This document shows, in pieces, positions 24,639-35,875 of a stretch of 64,000 nt of DNA. The notes beneath the pieces were generated by a model that searched no databases, was not told the origin of the DNA, and saw only the letters and a list, made by a program, of their open reading frames with translations. A program made the translations under genes and the position numbers. The DNA lies in assembly GCF_023856365.1 (NCBI RefSeq), contig NC_064548.1, positions 4,005,001 to 4,069,000 of the forward strand, read 5' to 3'. This DNA comes from Brienomyrus brachyistius (Eukaryota; Chordata; Actinopteri; Osteoglossiformes; Mormyridae). Position 1 is the stretch's first letter. Each line of letters begins with the position of its first letter.

Positions 24639-25225
24639 GGAGGTGGTGCAGTGGTTAGCACTGTTGCTTCATACTTCTGGGACCAGGGTTGGAGTCTCCA
24701 CAATGGCTCCATGTGTGTGGAGTTTGCATGTTCTCCCCATGTCGTCGTGGGGTTTCCTCCAGCTACTCTAGTACACAGTCCAAAAACATGCTGAGGTTGA
24801 TTGTAGTTACCAAATTGCCCGCAGGTGTGCCTGTGTGAGTGAATGGTGTGTGTGTGAGTGAATGGTGTGTGTGTGAGTGAATGGTGTGTGTGTGAGTGAA
24901 TGGTGTGTGTGTGAGTGTGAGTGAATGGTGTGTGTGTGAGTGAATGGTGTGTGTGTGAGTGTGAGTGAATGGTGTGTGTGTGAGTGAATGGTGTGTGTGT
25001 GAGTGAATGGTGTGTGTGTGAGTGAATAGTGTGTGTGTGAGTGAATGGTGTGTGTGTGAGTGAATGGTGTGTGTGTGAGTGAATGGTGTGTGTGTGAGTG
25101 AATGGTGTGTGTGTGAGTGTGCCCTGCCATCCTGGCACCCCATCCTGGGTTGGTCCCTGCCTCCAGAAAAGTCTCTGCACCCCATGCAACCCTGGTTAGG
25201 ACTGGAAGTTACAGAAAATGGATGG
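24639..25225 (+). mobile_element. SINE A, full-length copy with expanded internal repeat
   Basis: The copy starts with a tRNA-like head ggtggtgcagtggttagca (A-box-like TGGTGCAGTGG), has a diverged B box (gttggagtc) and the family body gtgtggagtttgcatgttct, and ends in gaaaatggatgg. The 8-mer aatttgag flanks it at 24631-24638 and 25226-25233, a plausible target duplication. The copy is nearly 590 bp instead of about 340 because the internal gtgagtgaatggtgtgtg segment has expanded. Confidence 0.8.
24835..25118. repeat. 19-bp VNTR inside SINE A
   Basis: The unit gagtgaatggtgtgtgtgt repeats about 14 times in 19-bp register with two 6-bp gtgagt insertions. It derives from a single segment present once in other SINE copies. 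The long Thr/His/Ser/Leu-repeat frames on the minus strand are artefacts. Confidence 0.92.
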
Positions 25226-25233
25226 AATTTGAG

Positions 25234-26039
25234 AAACTTCTCAGGCTTGTAGATGAACACGTACACACATGGACTCTGACAGAGAGAAACGCATAAACTC
25301 ACACACAACTAGCCAACAGCTGACCAGCCAGTCGCCATCTGAATCTCAGTCAAGTTAAAATGTTCTAAACCTGGACAACACGGCTGGAAAAGTACAGAGC
25401 TGAAACTGGGGAAACCCTGGCTTATGAAATCCTGCCACTCCAGCTTTCACAGGGATCCCATCAATGTGCTGACATGTGAAACAGAATCAGAACAGTTGGA
25501 ACGGATCCCATATCTGGATTTCAGGAGCGCCTGCAGGGTATCTCTGACTGCTTCCAAAGGCTGATCTGTAACATCTGTGATACCTCCGGCTTTCTGAGAG
25601 CCTCCAGCATCAGTTCATACTAAACCACTGGACAAAGGACGGAGCCCCAGAACCAGCATGGAGTATGTATCCTTACATCTATCACAGCTCCAATCAGACG
25701 CCTGCTTACTTTGGCCAGTCCTCTGCTCTGGCAATGCCACTGTAACTTCATTACTTGGGGTTTAGCAGCCTCTATTATCTGAGGGCAGATATTTACTGAA
25801 GCATTTTAAGGGTAAACAATAAGCCCTGATCTGGGTGTGTGAGCTGGAAACTGCCTGCCACTTCACTAACAGCTGAATTAAGCAATAAATCGATAACAAC
25901 AATATAACAATAATATAATAGCTGAACAGATAAATGCGGTTATCTAGTATGTTGGGTGTAATACAGCATCAATAAGAACCTGAATTCTGTCTAACCTGCA
26001 GTATATAATGGATTGCCATTTATATTCACCATTTTTCTG
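25234..26039. other. Non-coding unique sequence
   Basis: No gene or repeat family was identified. AT-rich simple sequence occurs at 25882-25925. Confidence 0.4.
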
Positions 26040-26044
26040 TATCT

Positions 26045-26190
26045 ACTGGCAGGGGGTCCCCCGGCCTTGTGCCCAGTGCTGCCTGGGACAGGCCCCCTGT
26101 GACCCTAAGCAGGACACCCGAGATGGATGGACGGACGGATGGACGGATGTATGGATGGAAGGACGGACGGATGAATGGATGGACATCCAA
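26045..26190 (+). mobile_element. SINE 3' fragment with (GGAC/GGAT)n tail
   Basis: The words ccttgtgcccagtgctgcct, gtgaccctaagcaggaca and a terminal ggatggacggac array (26122-26185) match the 3' part of a SINE A relative whose tail has expanded. Confidence 0.6.
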
Positions 26191-28994
26191 AAACATGAAA
26201 GTGCTTTTCAGCACAAATAGCCAATGCTTACAGACACCAGCCAATGCAGTCACCCTGTCTTCATGATCGTCTCTGTTCTCAAAGCCTCAGATTCCCATCC
26301 GGCGGCTGCTCCTGAGCATCCGTGCCCGGGTGTGTCCTCCTGGAAGGTGGCTGATCCCCCCTGCTGCTCATTTCAGGCTCACTCACATGAGGGTGCACAT
26401 TTAGACCCATTATTCTGAAGGTATTCCTGGCCAGCCCCAGTCCGGGGGGCTTTACAGCATTATATTCAGTGTTTGACTGGCATGCGAAACAGCAGGCAAG
26501 CGATTTACTGGAAATGAGCTGTCGGAATGACAAAGTAATGAGTCACTGATAAGCTGAGATTTGAATAAAAAGTTCCCCTACACCTCTCATAGTCTGCCTC
26601 AGCCGGGGATGTGAACCCACAACCTTCTGGTACTGATGCCTGAAAGACTCCTGTCACTGGAGACATCTCACTTGTGGGCCATTTTTGGCTCTGTGCATTG
26701 TACCTGTGGTCCTCTCCCCCCCCCCCCCCCAGACACATTCAGGAGGGCAGAGCGTAGCAGCCTAGTCTTGTTTTCCTGAATTCCTGGAGTTCAATGGGGG
26801 ATGCAATATTCAGGCCGCTCTGCCTCGCAGTCGGGGGTCGCTTACACTGACAGCATCACAAAGTGTTCAAATTTCCATCTGGAAACAAAACCCTAATAGC
26901 TCCCTCCACAGGGCCGCCGAGCAGAAAAGCCCACATGGGGAAAGGGGCTCGCGGTTTGGCCTGTTCCAGGGCACAGATGCATGGCTCTTAGTGTTTCACA
27001 GAGTGGCGGGGGAAGCAGGGAACATGGCATGCGTCCCCATCCTTTGGGCTGTAGACTGTTGCAGTCAGCCAAGCGTGAGTCAATATTGGTCACTATGAAC
27101 CTGAGCTGTGGAACAGGAAGACTGACCATGAGGAAGAGGATGAGTGCTGACTGGGGATGCAGGGTTTGTGAGACCTATGGAGCTTAACAGCCAAATGCTC
27201 CATGCCAGTCAGCCTCCCCAAACCTGTCTGCGATGCCCCACACCAATCTGCGGTCCCCACAGTGAGGTTGGTGGGGGGGGTAGCGATGCACTGATGCCTG
27301 CTTATGATTCAGCCTCAGATGACATGGCGGATAGGAGAGGGTGCCACACAGTGGGAACATTTCTGCAGGAGACGACAGCGCTAGGAATTAATAATCCCTC
27401 GCTAAACTCTGACCTTTGTGTGCCACCTGGCACCGGAGGCAGCACCTCACCACGAACTCTACTTAATCCGTTTTATATTAGCCGCCCGCGCATTGAGAAG
27501 GTAAACACAAGAGGGCAGCGGGGAACACCGTGATCAGACCATGGTGCCGCTGATATACACTCCTATGCACTTTGCTTTCATGTGGGCTGTGGGCTTTTCA
27601 GCTAAAACCAGAGACGTGTAAGTGGAGTCACATTTGCGGCTGAATTTATATTTATACCTGTTTCAGAAATGCAGCACAATTCAGGCACCGGCGTTGTTGC
27701 CCCGTGAGGCTCTCAAACAAGGGATGCTATCAAAAACCCAGAGCTATTTTTTTTCTGTCCACAGAATATACCTGCAGTTCAAATACGGAGGTGAATCTGA
27801 TGGGTGTGTTTCGAGTGTACACACATAAGTGCAAATGCACTTCTACCTCTCCTATCACCAAAACGCAGTCATTAGAGTATGAAAAGTGCAGAGCAAAGCC
27901 TGGGTTTGATGGATATATGGGAGAAAGGGTGTATTTTAAAAGCAAGTCAATGTGTGTGATGTAATGTGCACTCTACCATAAGATTGCATTTCCTGCAATA
28001 CATACACGCTGTAGTACATGTGTATTTTACAATTATGTGCAAATAATTTATTTCTCGTTATTTGAACTATTCAACTTTTTCAAACCCGCTCCTAGTCCCC
28101 CCCCCCAAGGGGGAAAAAATAAGAATTTATTCAGATTTAGCTGATTTTGGGCTACTGTTCTGTCTTGTTTAATATCGGTTTCCCTTTTGCAAAAAGACAT
28201 TAGAAGTTCACAAAACCGATCACTTCAGCTCTCTGTTCACAGCACATCATTAAAAATGTGAAAATGGCATTCTGTGATGTCAGTGGACTCTGCAATGCCG
28301 ATGCAGGGGAACACATGGATTTCTCTGCTTGATGCTTTTCTACACAAATAAAAGAAACTCAATTTTAGTTTTCACACATCAAGAGCAACCAATACATGTC
28401 CAAAACGTTTGTGGATTACTGTCAGAGGTTCATTTGCTATTCCCTATTGCCTAATTTTAAATGTTCAGGAAATGTGAAATGTAATAAAAAGATTCATGAT
28501 TCTATTAATAAATACATTTTCAACGTGTCACACTTGACCCTCTTGTATAGTGAACTGTGGTTTGAATTGTCCATAATTGGCTTCTGAGTACTTAAGCAGT
28601 GTTGGGGCTTGGCTGGGGACTGTGTGGGGAGAGGACCCTGCGAGCTGCTAATGCTAAATATGCTAATTAGCGGCAGCTGCCCAGACGGCACATTTGACAC
28701 CGTCTCCTTCAGATCCTTCACATATCCAAGCCAGTGTCTCTGAGCTTCTGGGTCTTAGATGTGTTGGTACCCATCTCCTTTCGTTTGGTTCACCTACACA
28801 ATGTGAATATAAAGAGCATTTGTTGACGGACCCGTGCCATCCAGCGTGCCTCCTACTTTACACCAGATCCTTCATGGCTGTACCTTTTAAATTAGTGTAT
28901 AGATTATGGAATTTTTGGAAAAAATTGTGCCAATAAAAAAGCTGTACCTCAACAGAAGAACAAAGAAGAAATCATATGAGATAAGAATAAATCA
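26191..28994. other. Non-coding, largely unique sequence
   Basis: C runs occur at 26716-26730 and 28096-28106. The stretch 27360-27510 is repeat-free with AT-rich homeodomain-like words (aattaataat). Open frames up to 129 codons (27144-27533) carry no motif. No gene is supported. Confidence 0.4.
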
Positions 28995-28995
28995 T

Positions 28996-29275
28996 TCATC
29001 CATCCATCCATTTTCCAAACCGCTTATCCTACTGGGTCGCGGGGGGTCCGGAGCCTATCCCGCAAGCAATGGGCACGAGGTAGGGAACAACCCAGGATGG
29101 GGGGCCAGCCCATCGCAGGGCACACTCACACACCAGTCACTCACACATTCACACCTACGGGCAATTCAGCAAGTCCAATTACCCTCAGCATGTTTTTGGA
29201 CTGTGGGGGGAAACCGGAGTACCCGGAGGAAACCCCACGACGACATGGGGAGAACATGCAAACTCCGCACGTTAA
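28996..29275 (-). mobile_element. SINE A copy, minus orientation
   Basis: On the minus strand the copy runs through ttgcatgttctccccatgtc, the body and a tail ggaaaatggatggatggatg. The tRNA-like head is missing beyond 29275. It is followed at once by a second, inverted copy. Confidence 0.85.
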
Positions 29276-29299
29276 TTATGGACATATTCCCTGACATCG

Positions 29300-29535
29300 C
29301 AGGGTTCTGACATGGCAGTTGGCATGTTCCCCCAGTAGTCATGCAGGTTTCCCCTGGGCTCTCCTGTCCAAAGGCATGCAGGTGAAGTGCTACATCCATA
29401 TTGCCCGTAAGTGAGTGAGTGTGAACCCTGCAATGACCCAGCATCCCAGCCAGGGTGCATCTCAGGCTGTGCCCCTGGATTCCAAGGACAAGCCCCAGGC
29501 TCACTGCGAGCATGTACTGGATAAGCAGTCATGGA
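29300..29535 (+). mobile_element. SINE A-related copy, diverged, plus orientation
   Basis: Recognisable words are ggcatgttcccccag, tcatgcaggtttcccc, ccaaaggcatgcaggt, attgcccgtaagtgagtgag and the tail-like ggataagcag. It is far more diverged than its inverted neighbour at 28996-29275. Confidence 0.6.
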
Positions 29536-30724
29536 AGCATTACAGTGAGAAGGTCAGATGTTACATTTTTTGTTAAAGCTTAGCAAATATGACTGTCTGC
29601 TTTGTCTAAGCTAAGAGGCTAACTTACACTCATTCAGCTTTATAAACACAGTCAGCTTATTGTAACCACATTTTACAGGAGGAGCGAGTCCACCCAGCTG
29701 CTTGGTCCTGGATGTCGCTCGTTCACAGAGATGTAGCATTACGGATGACAAAAGCTGCCACAGTGACAGCTGCCCACATAAAGTGCAATTATGGTACCGC
29801 TCTGTAATTTAAGCAATAATCACAATGGACAGCGGAGAGGCATGAGATGTGATAAACCTGAGGCTCAGGAAGAGGGGGAAACGTGTGAGAGACAAGGAAA
29901 CATCACCTCTAAGCCTGGAAGGTCATTTACAAACATATAACTTCCCAAAAATGTGCCCCCACTATGGCGTGGGGGAAATTTCCAGTTGAGAATATATGAC
30001 CTAAATAAATAAATTGCATTATGTTTCTTTGCAAAGGTAGCAGGTGTAGCAAACGCCTCAAAGAGGTTGGTGGAGCTTCCTGGCTGGAGTTGCATGAGGT
30101 CCAGATGTTGCATATTTGAGCTGAGAATCGTAAGTCACTTTGGATAAAAGCACCGGCCAAATAACACAATGATTAAGAAGTGGATGACGCAGAGGGATTC
30201 TGGGATGGATTACAATGGGATTTCAGCAGTGCTTGCAAAGTAATGCGTAACTAAGGAGATGATTTTTTATCAACTGTCAAATGATTACTAAAGGAGGAAC
30301 AGGCAGAGCAGACAGAGAGAAAGTGAACAAACAGAGAAAAGCCGTTAAGCTGCGAAGACATTCAGCTTATTTTTATACGTTTTTTTTTCCTAGCTGATAA
30401 TTCAATAGTGCAGAAATTTTCTGTATAGTTTGCAGGGTGTTGGCTTGTCAGTCTTTCTCCAGTATCAGAGTTTCTGAATGAGCCAAGGAGGCAGAATAGA
30501 ACATTGCAAAAGAGAGGGTTAGAGCAGGCTGCATTCAATCAGCCATGCCTGCGCTTTGCAGTTCTGCAACGTTATCCAAGATGAGGTGTTTTGGCCTCCA
30601 ACAAGCACGATATCATTACTGCTGCCACTGGAGCAATATTTTGATTTATACTCCTGCATTTTAATAGCAGCCATTACTGTTGAGTGGAGGGGACATTAGA
30701 TGAAGGCCGAGAACACTCACAGGC
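29536..30724. other. Non-coding unique sequence
   Basis: A short SINE-tail-like word (cactttggataaaagca) lies at 30136-30152. The block 29700-29860 is repeat-free and resembles conserved non-coding DNA in composition. No gene is supported. Confidence 0.4.
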
Positions 30725-31110
30725 TGTTACTGTGGGGCATCATGAAGGAGGGACAATCCACGTAGCAGCTTTCAACACCAGGGGTTTATTAACAAAACAG
30801 AGCACAAATAGAGAACCAGAACATAAAGGGTCAATTAGGGAACAGCACAAAACTGGGAACAAGAGTGGGAAGCAAGCCACAATGACTGACTAAGGAACAG
30901 TCCAAAGGCAGGCACTTAAATACACTGATATAAGGCTAACCAGGTACAGGTGTGTGCTATTATGAACTAGGGGCAAAGAGGAGCAGATACACAAAAGGTC
31001 CAAACACTTAAGAGAAGCTAAAATAAGGAAAACTGAACAAATAGGCAACTGAGACCAAAAAAGAAGGAAGTAACTGAAACACACAAAGACCTGGGTCGGT
31101 ACGCATAACA
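30725..31110 (-). mobile_element. Solo-LTR-like repeat, minus orientation, diverged
   Basis: The ends are TGTTA (30725) and TAACA (31110). On the minus strand a TATA-like gtatttaagtgcc lies near 30914-30926 and an AATAAA signal near 30785-30790, in the same order as in the three better-preserved copies. No target duplication is visible. It has no coding capacity. Confidence 0.5.
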
Positions 31111-31257
31111 CTTCTCAGAAATGCTCTTAAGCATGGTTCTACATTTTGACTTAAGGGTTAAAAAAACTCAGACCTAAGAGTTTTTTGTAAAGATGCTAAA
31201 AATAACTTTCAGCAAAGTCTAAGCCCAATGCTTTAGCACTAGCAGAGCTAACATGAG

Positions 31258-31735
31258 AAAGGACTACAAATAAATGATCGCCTCAACTACTGAGTCAGCC
31301 AATAGAGGGCATGCATGGGTAATATACTACAGTGACATCACACGTTTAATGAAAACGGACTACAATTAAATGATTGCCTGAACTACTGAGTCAGCCAATA
31401 GAGGGCCTGCATGGGTGACATATTACAGTGACATCACACCTTTAATGAAAAAAGGACTGCAAATAAACACCCGACTCAACTACTGAGACAACCAATAGAG
31501 GGCCTGAATGGGTGACATATTACAGTAACGTCACACCTTTAATGAAAAAAGGACTGCAAATAAACACCTGACTCAACTACTGAGTCAGCCAATAGAGGCT
31601 CTGCATGGGTAATATATTACAGTGACGTCACACCTTTAATGAAAAAAGGACTGCAAATAAACACCCGACTCAACTACTGAGACAGCCAATAGAGGACCTG
31701 CATGGGTGATTTATTATAGTGACATCACACCCCTT
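31258..31735. repeat. Five-copy 97-bp tandem array
   Basis: Unit starts marked by ggactac or ggactgc occur at 31261, 31357, 31454, 31551 and 31648, giving a period of 96-97 bp. Each unit contains actactgag(t/a)ca, ccaatagagg, attacagtgac(a/g)tcac and tttaatgaaaa. Three units have TGAGTCA (AP-1 consensus), all five have CCAAT, and the fourth has the palindrome TGACGTCA (CRE consensus). Confidence 0.92.
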
Positions 31736-31789
31736 GTCAATGACTTTAAACAACACACCTTGTTGTGATTACCCTCTAATTGCTAATGC

Positions 31790-32117
31790 TAGTTGCATGG
31801 TGGTGCACACCTCTGGGATCTGGGTTCGAGTCCCTGCCTGGGTTACATGTGTGTGGAGTTTGCATGTTTTCCCCGTGTTGTCGTGGGGATTCCTCCAGGT
31901 TCTCTGGTTGAGGTGCTGAGGCTAATTGGGGTTACTAAATCGCTCATAGGTGTGCATGTGTGAATTACTAGTGTGTGAGTGTGCCCTGCGATGGGCTGGC
32001 CCCTCATCCTGGGTTGTTCCCTGCCTCATGCCCATTGCTTCCGGACCCCCCGCGTGCCCATAGGCTCCGGACCCCTCGTGACCCAGTAGGATAAGCCGGT
32101 TGGAAAATGGATGGATG
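31790..32117 (+). mobile_element. SINE A copy
   Basis: The copy contains a consensus-like B box ggttcgagtc, the body gtgtggagtttgcatgtttt and tgcgatgggctggccc, and the tail ggaaaatggatggatg. The A-box region is shortened. A small internal duplication around ggctccggacc (32039-32080) is present. Confidence 0.85.
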
Positions 32118-32204
32118 TTACCAATCATTTTTCCACTATTTGATGCATTTTTGTATATATATTATAGGACAAAGATTGATGTAATCTCAAAACACAATGG
32201 TTGC

Positions 32205-32410
32205 GACAGTGTGTGGCTCAGTGTGTGGCCCTTGGACCTGTGATTGCTGGTTTGAAGATTGCTGGTTTGACCCTGGCCTCAGCACATCTGTGGGTAAGGC
32301 CCTTGACCCCCAGCTCCCTGGGTGATGCTATGAGTGGCTGCCCTTCACAGCCAGCTTGCTCTCAGCCACAGAGAGCTAATTATGGGAGTCAAGAACTGTC
32401 CTCTTGGCAC
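32205..32410 (+). mobile_element. SINE B copy
   Basis: The copy shares gtaaggcccttgacccccag and a tRNA-like head (gtgtggctcagtgtgtgg, then ggtttgaccc) with the copy at 35274. The end is unclear. A tRNA-derived origin is inferred from the B-box-like ggtttgacc. Confidence 0.5.
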
Positions 32411-34399
32411 AGTTGGTGCTTAAATGGAAGGAAGTAGTGTTAGGAAAATGTGGCACCATTGTTGAAAGCAAGGAGAAAGGAAATGCTTGGCAACCCATTG
32501 CAAGCTCCATAAACGGCACATTTCCTCAGACAAGGCATGCAGCAGGGGACCTTTCTTTGCCATCTTAGTGCCATAGTGCTGCCATCTCGCACCTCCTAAC
32601 TGCTTTAGGATACCTCTCCAGCTCTCTCAAATTACTTAGTAGCGGAGACCTAGTCTTAACACTTAAGAACTTTTATGCATGCCACTGATTCTTAATTCTG
32701 AGAGTAATTACGTCATTCTTAGAATTTTGACACACTTAGGACTGAAACTTTACTCTGAGAAGTTTTATGCATGTTGCCCATGGTGAACTAAGAAGACTTG
32801 GTGGCCGAGGACGGGGGGAGGGGGGGGGTGAAGGGAAACACCTCAGGGGAACTCCGAACAGGATGGTCAGTAGGAACTGCAGCCCAAATGGGGGGGAAGA
32901 TGAATGGGACAGGGCCGGACAAGCACCAACCCAGACACAGGTAGATACAATGGCTTGGTTTCAAATTTAAATATTTTTGTTTTGGGTGGTGATGGGGGGG
33001 TAATGGTCAGATTTCCATCCCTTTATACAGTCATGAACCCATTGCTTGTCCAATCAGGTTTTAGTAATCCAGGATTTATTCTACAAAGCCACTGTGCATA
33101 ATGTATCCTGGAAAGGAGGCCTGTCTTTGGTAATGATTTTCTACGTGGAAAAATTATGTAAAATTGACAATACCTCTCAGCACAGCAGCTTAATGTCTTA
33201 CAAAATCAACCGTGTAAAAATATACTAGGCGATCCATGAGGTCAACACTTCCTGGCGGAACATTCCATAGATTTTAGGGCTGAGAGCGCTGAGTGCTGTA
33301 AGCACTCTAAGCCTTTTCGATAGGCCCACACCTACGTTCCCTTAGCACGCATATCATACTTGTTGTAAATGGAAATTCACTTTCCCGTTTCCACTGCCAG
33401 GCTTTTCTGCAGGACCTGGGGCTGGATTTTACATGCAATTAGCTGAAGTCCTTATCATGAACAACATTCAACAGCGTGTCAACGCATAACAAGAACAACA
33501 GCACCATAGGTGGCCTGAATTACCCTGCTGCTGCAGCGAATATTAGGCAGGCTGCAGAAGTGAGATGTGTGGCAGTGCTGGGAAAAAGGCACGATATCAG
33601 GCTTTACCTTCATCAGATACATTGTCCAGGCAGAAACAGCTTTCGAGAAAATGCCCTCCTATTGCAAATACTGCCTTTGCTAGCCTGGAAACGTTATAAA
33701 GAAGATTACAGTAGTGCTGGAGAAGCCAGTACATAAATTTCATCACAGAGCCAGCTGGAATTTGGTGTATAGCTCTTGAACAGAAATAACAACCATAAAA
33801 TATGCCAAGCACTGCCGCTAAGACGAATTAACAGTGTGCTAATAACTTAGAAAACGTGCATTATATGTTAGTGTACTCAGTGAAAGTAGGCTGCACATTA
33901 ATAATAAAAGTTTCGCATCGTTTACCGATCGATCAGAGTATGCCAAGACATGTAATGGTGATGCGCTTGGGTGAAAACAAGGTGCGAACAAAGAGAGGAT
34001 TCTGGGAAAATCCCTGCTGTGATGTGGCAGCGAGGTCTAGGGAGCACAAACTGCCTCACACCCTGTCAGTTCGGATAGACGGCTGGGTTTCTATCTGTGC
34101 CTCATATCTGTCTACTATCCGCTAAACACTCGCTACTCTGACATTATTGGTAGGGACATGTCTCAATCACCCAGACCCTAATCTACGCTGTTGTGTTAAA
34201 TGAGTGAAATTAAGTTAGTGGTAAGGTTCAACAGGACCCCACAGCCCTCTTAGGGAATAACTGCCATTAGGGGAAAAGAACTGCAGAACTGACAGCTGAT
34301 ACATCACAGAAGGAGGGTGTTATACCTCACGGGAGTGTTGCAGTATCAGGACACTGACTACCAGACTCAAGTGCAGGTCCTTTCCTCAAGACCTCCACA
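32411..34399. other. Non-coding unique sequence
   Basis: G runs lie at 32814-32828 and 32994-33000. The block 33230-33420 is repeat-free. No gene is supported. Confidence 0.4.
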
Positions 34400-34429
34400 T
34401 TTCCAGCATCTACATTTCCTGTGGCAGTT

Positions 34430-34650
34430 TTATTCATGCCACCTGCATTTAATATAGATCTGTTACTGCCATTGACTACACATCATACAGTTCTTATACT
34501 GTTTTTGCACTGCCTGCAAAGTTTTGCGCTACCTATTTTTTATTTCTTTTTTCACTGTCTTATTTAATCTATATTGTAACTGAATATGACCAAACAACTA
34601 AGCATTCTAATGCACCTGTTGCACGTGGCCAATAAATCTTGAATCTTGCG
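34430..34650 (+). mobile_element. Probable LINE 3' untranslated end
   Basis: AT-rich sequence with tttgcactgcctgcaaag, cactgtcttatttaat and the ending ggccaataaatcttgaatct resembles 3' ends of fish LINEs that terminate in short repeated words. No coding sequence is attached, so this is tentative. Confidence 0.35.
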
Positions 34651-35273
34651 CATTGTGGGACAGATAAATTGAAAAATGGATTAAAATGGGATTTGTCGGT
34701 CCTCGCAGATAAAAATGGTGAGGGAATTTTTTACATAAAACTGAGAAATCACTTTGGATATCACTTTCTAACCCAAAATACTTCAAATATCACTTAATGC
34801 AGGGCAGAAGGTCGAACGGAGAACATTGAAGGTGTGCTGGTGTCAATCAAACAGAATAACTGACAACCACAGCTTTGTCCAGGTGTGTCTGAGGAAAAAA
34901 TAAATTAATATGTATTATGCATTAAAATGTATCATCTTTTAAATGAATATGAATTTTACTGAACAAAGCTCCCTGGAACATTCCCATGGAGGCAAACTGG
35001 GGGTCCTGAGCTTTCATCGCCCCTAAGGATTCTATGTAGATAGATTCACCCAGAGCTTTTGTATTCTATTCCAGTCTGTTTGGGGGTTTAAGTGAACCAT
35101 TAGCTAAACACCACAGTCAGTTTAACCCCTACTGACACGGTCATGTGCTGCAGTGCAGGTTCGTAGTGAAGAGACCATTTTTATGAAGTAGAAAGTGTTT
35201 GAGCTGTTACCTGTCATATAACAAAGCAAATCATTTTCCAAAAAAGATTTCTGCATAATGTCATTTCCATATG

Positions 35274-35516
35274 AGGGGCAGTGAGTGACTCAGCTGTCCA
35301 AGTCTCTGTGCTTGTGATCAGAAGATCACTGGTTTGAGGCTTGGCCAAAGCAGAATAGTGACATGACTCTGGACTCGGCCACAAGGCCCTTAACCCCCCA
35401 GCTCCAGGGGCACTGCATATTGGCTGACCCTGTGCTGTGACCCCCAAGCTATGGGGAGCAAGATGTACCTGTACTTGTGCAAATGGCAAATAAAGGAATT
35501 ACCTTTATCACTTGTG
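35274..35516 (+). mobile_element. SINE B copy
   Basis: A tRNA-like head (gtgactcagctgtccaag, then ggtttgaggc) is followed by acaaggcccttaacccccca, gctccaggggcactgc and a tail gcaaataaaggaatt. It shares the middle block with copies at 32205 and 48525. Confidence 0.55.
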
Positions 35517-35600
35517 ACATTCGTTGGATTGTGGTGATCCAACCCATAAAGCAAATCTTATTGCTAATGAATGAACAAAAATTTCTATTTACATCAAAGG

Positions 35601-35870
35601 TGTTATGATGGCGCTTGATCACGGGTGATCGCTCGGGAAGGCAGACGGGCAGAAAAGCAGGCAGGCAGGCAGGATCGGGGAAAAATGAGGGTTTAATCAG
35701 GAATGGGGAGCTGGAAACATCAGACGTCAACTAACATCAATGACAGACAAGGAACTAAGGTAAGACATGGACTGAAATAGACCAGACAACAGGCTTGGGT
35801 ACAATCAGGGAAGCTCACGTGGATAATCAGGGGGCGTGGCACACGAGGATCGTACGAGCCGGGCGTGACA
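35601..35870 (-). mobile_element. Solo-LTR-like repeat with 5-bp target duplication
   Basis: The element starts TGTTATG and ends CGTGACA, and is flanked by AAAGG at 35596-35600 and 35871-35875. The sequence tcagggggcgtggcacac and catcaatgacagacaagg are shared with the copies at 59062 and 62578. A caggcagg cluster at 35660-35674 corresponds to the repeat-rich end of the other copies. The orientation is inferred from the related copies. No coding capacity. Confidence 0.75.
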
Positions 35871-35875
35871 AAAGG

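Noticed and set aside
24626..25308. Long minus-strand frames rich in Thr-His-Ser-Leu repeats (up to 187 codons)
   Set aside because: They are translations of a 19-bp VNTR inside a SINE; all three frames stay open because of the repeat.
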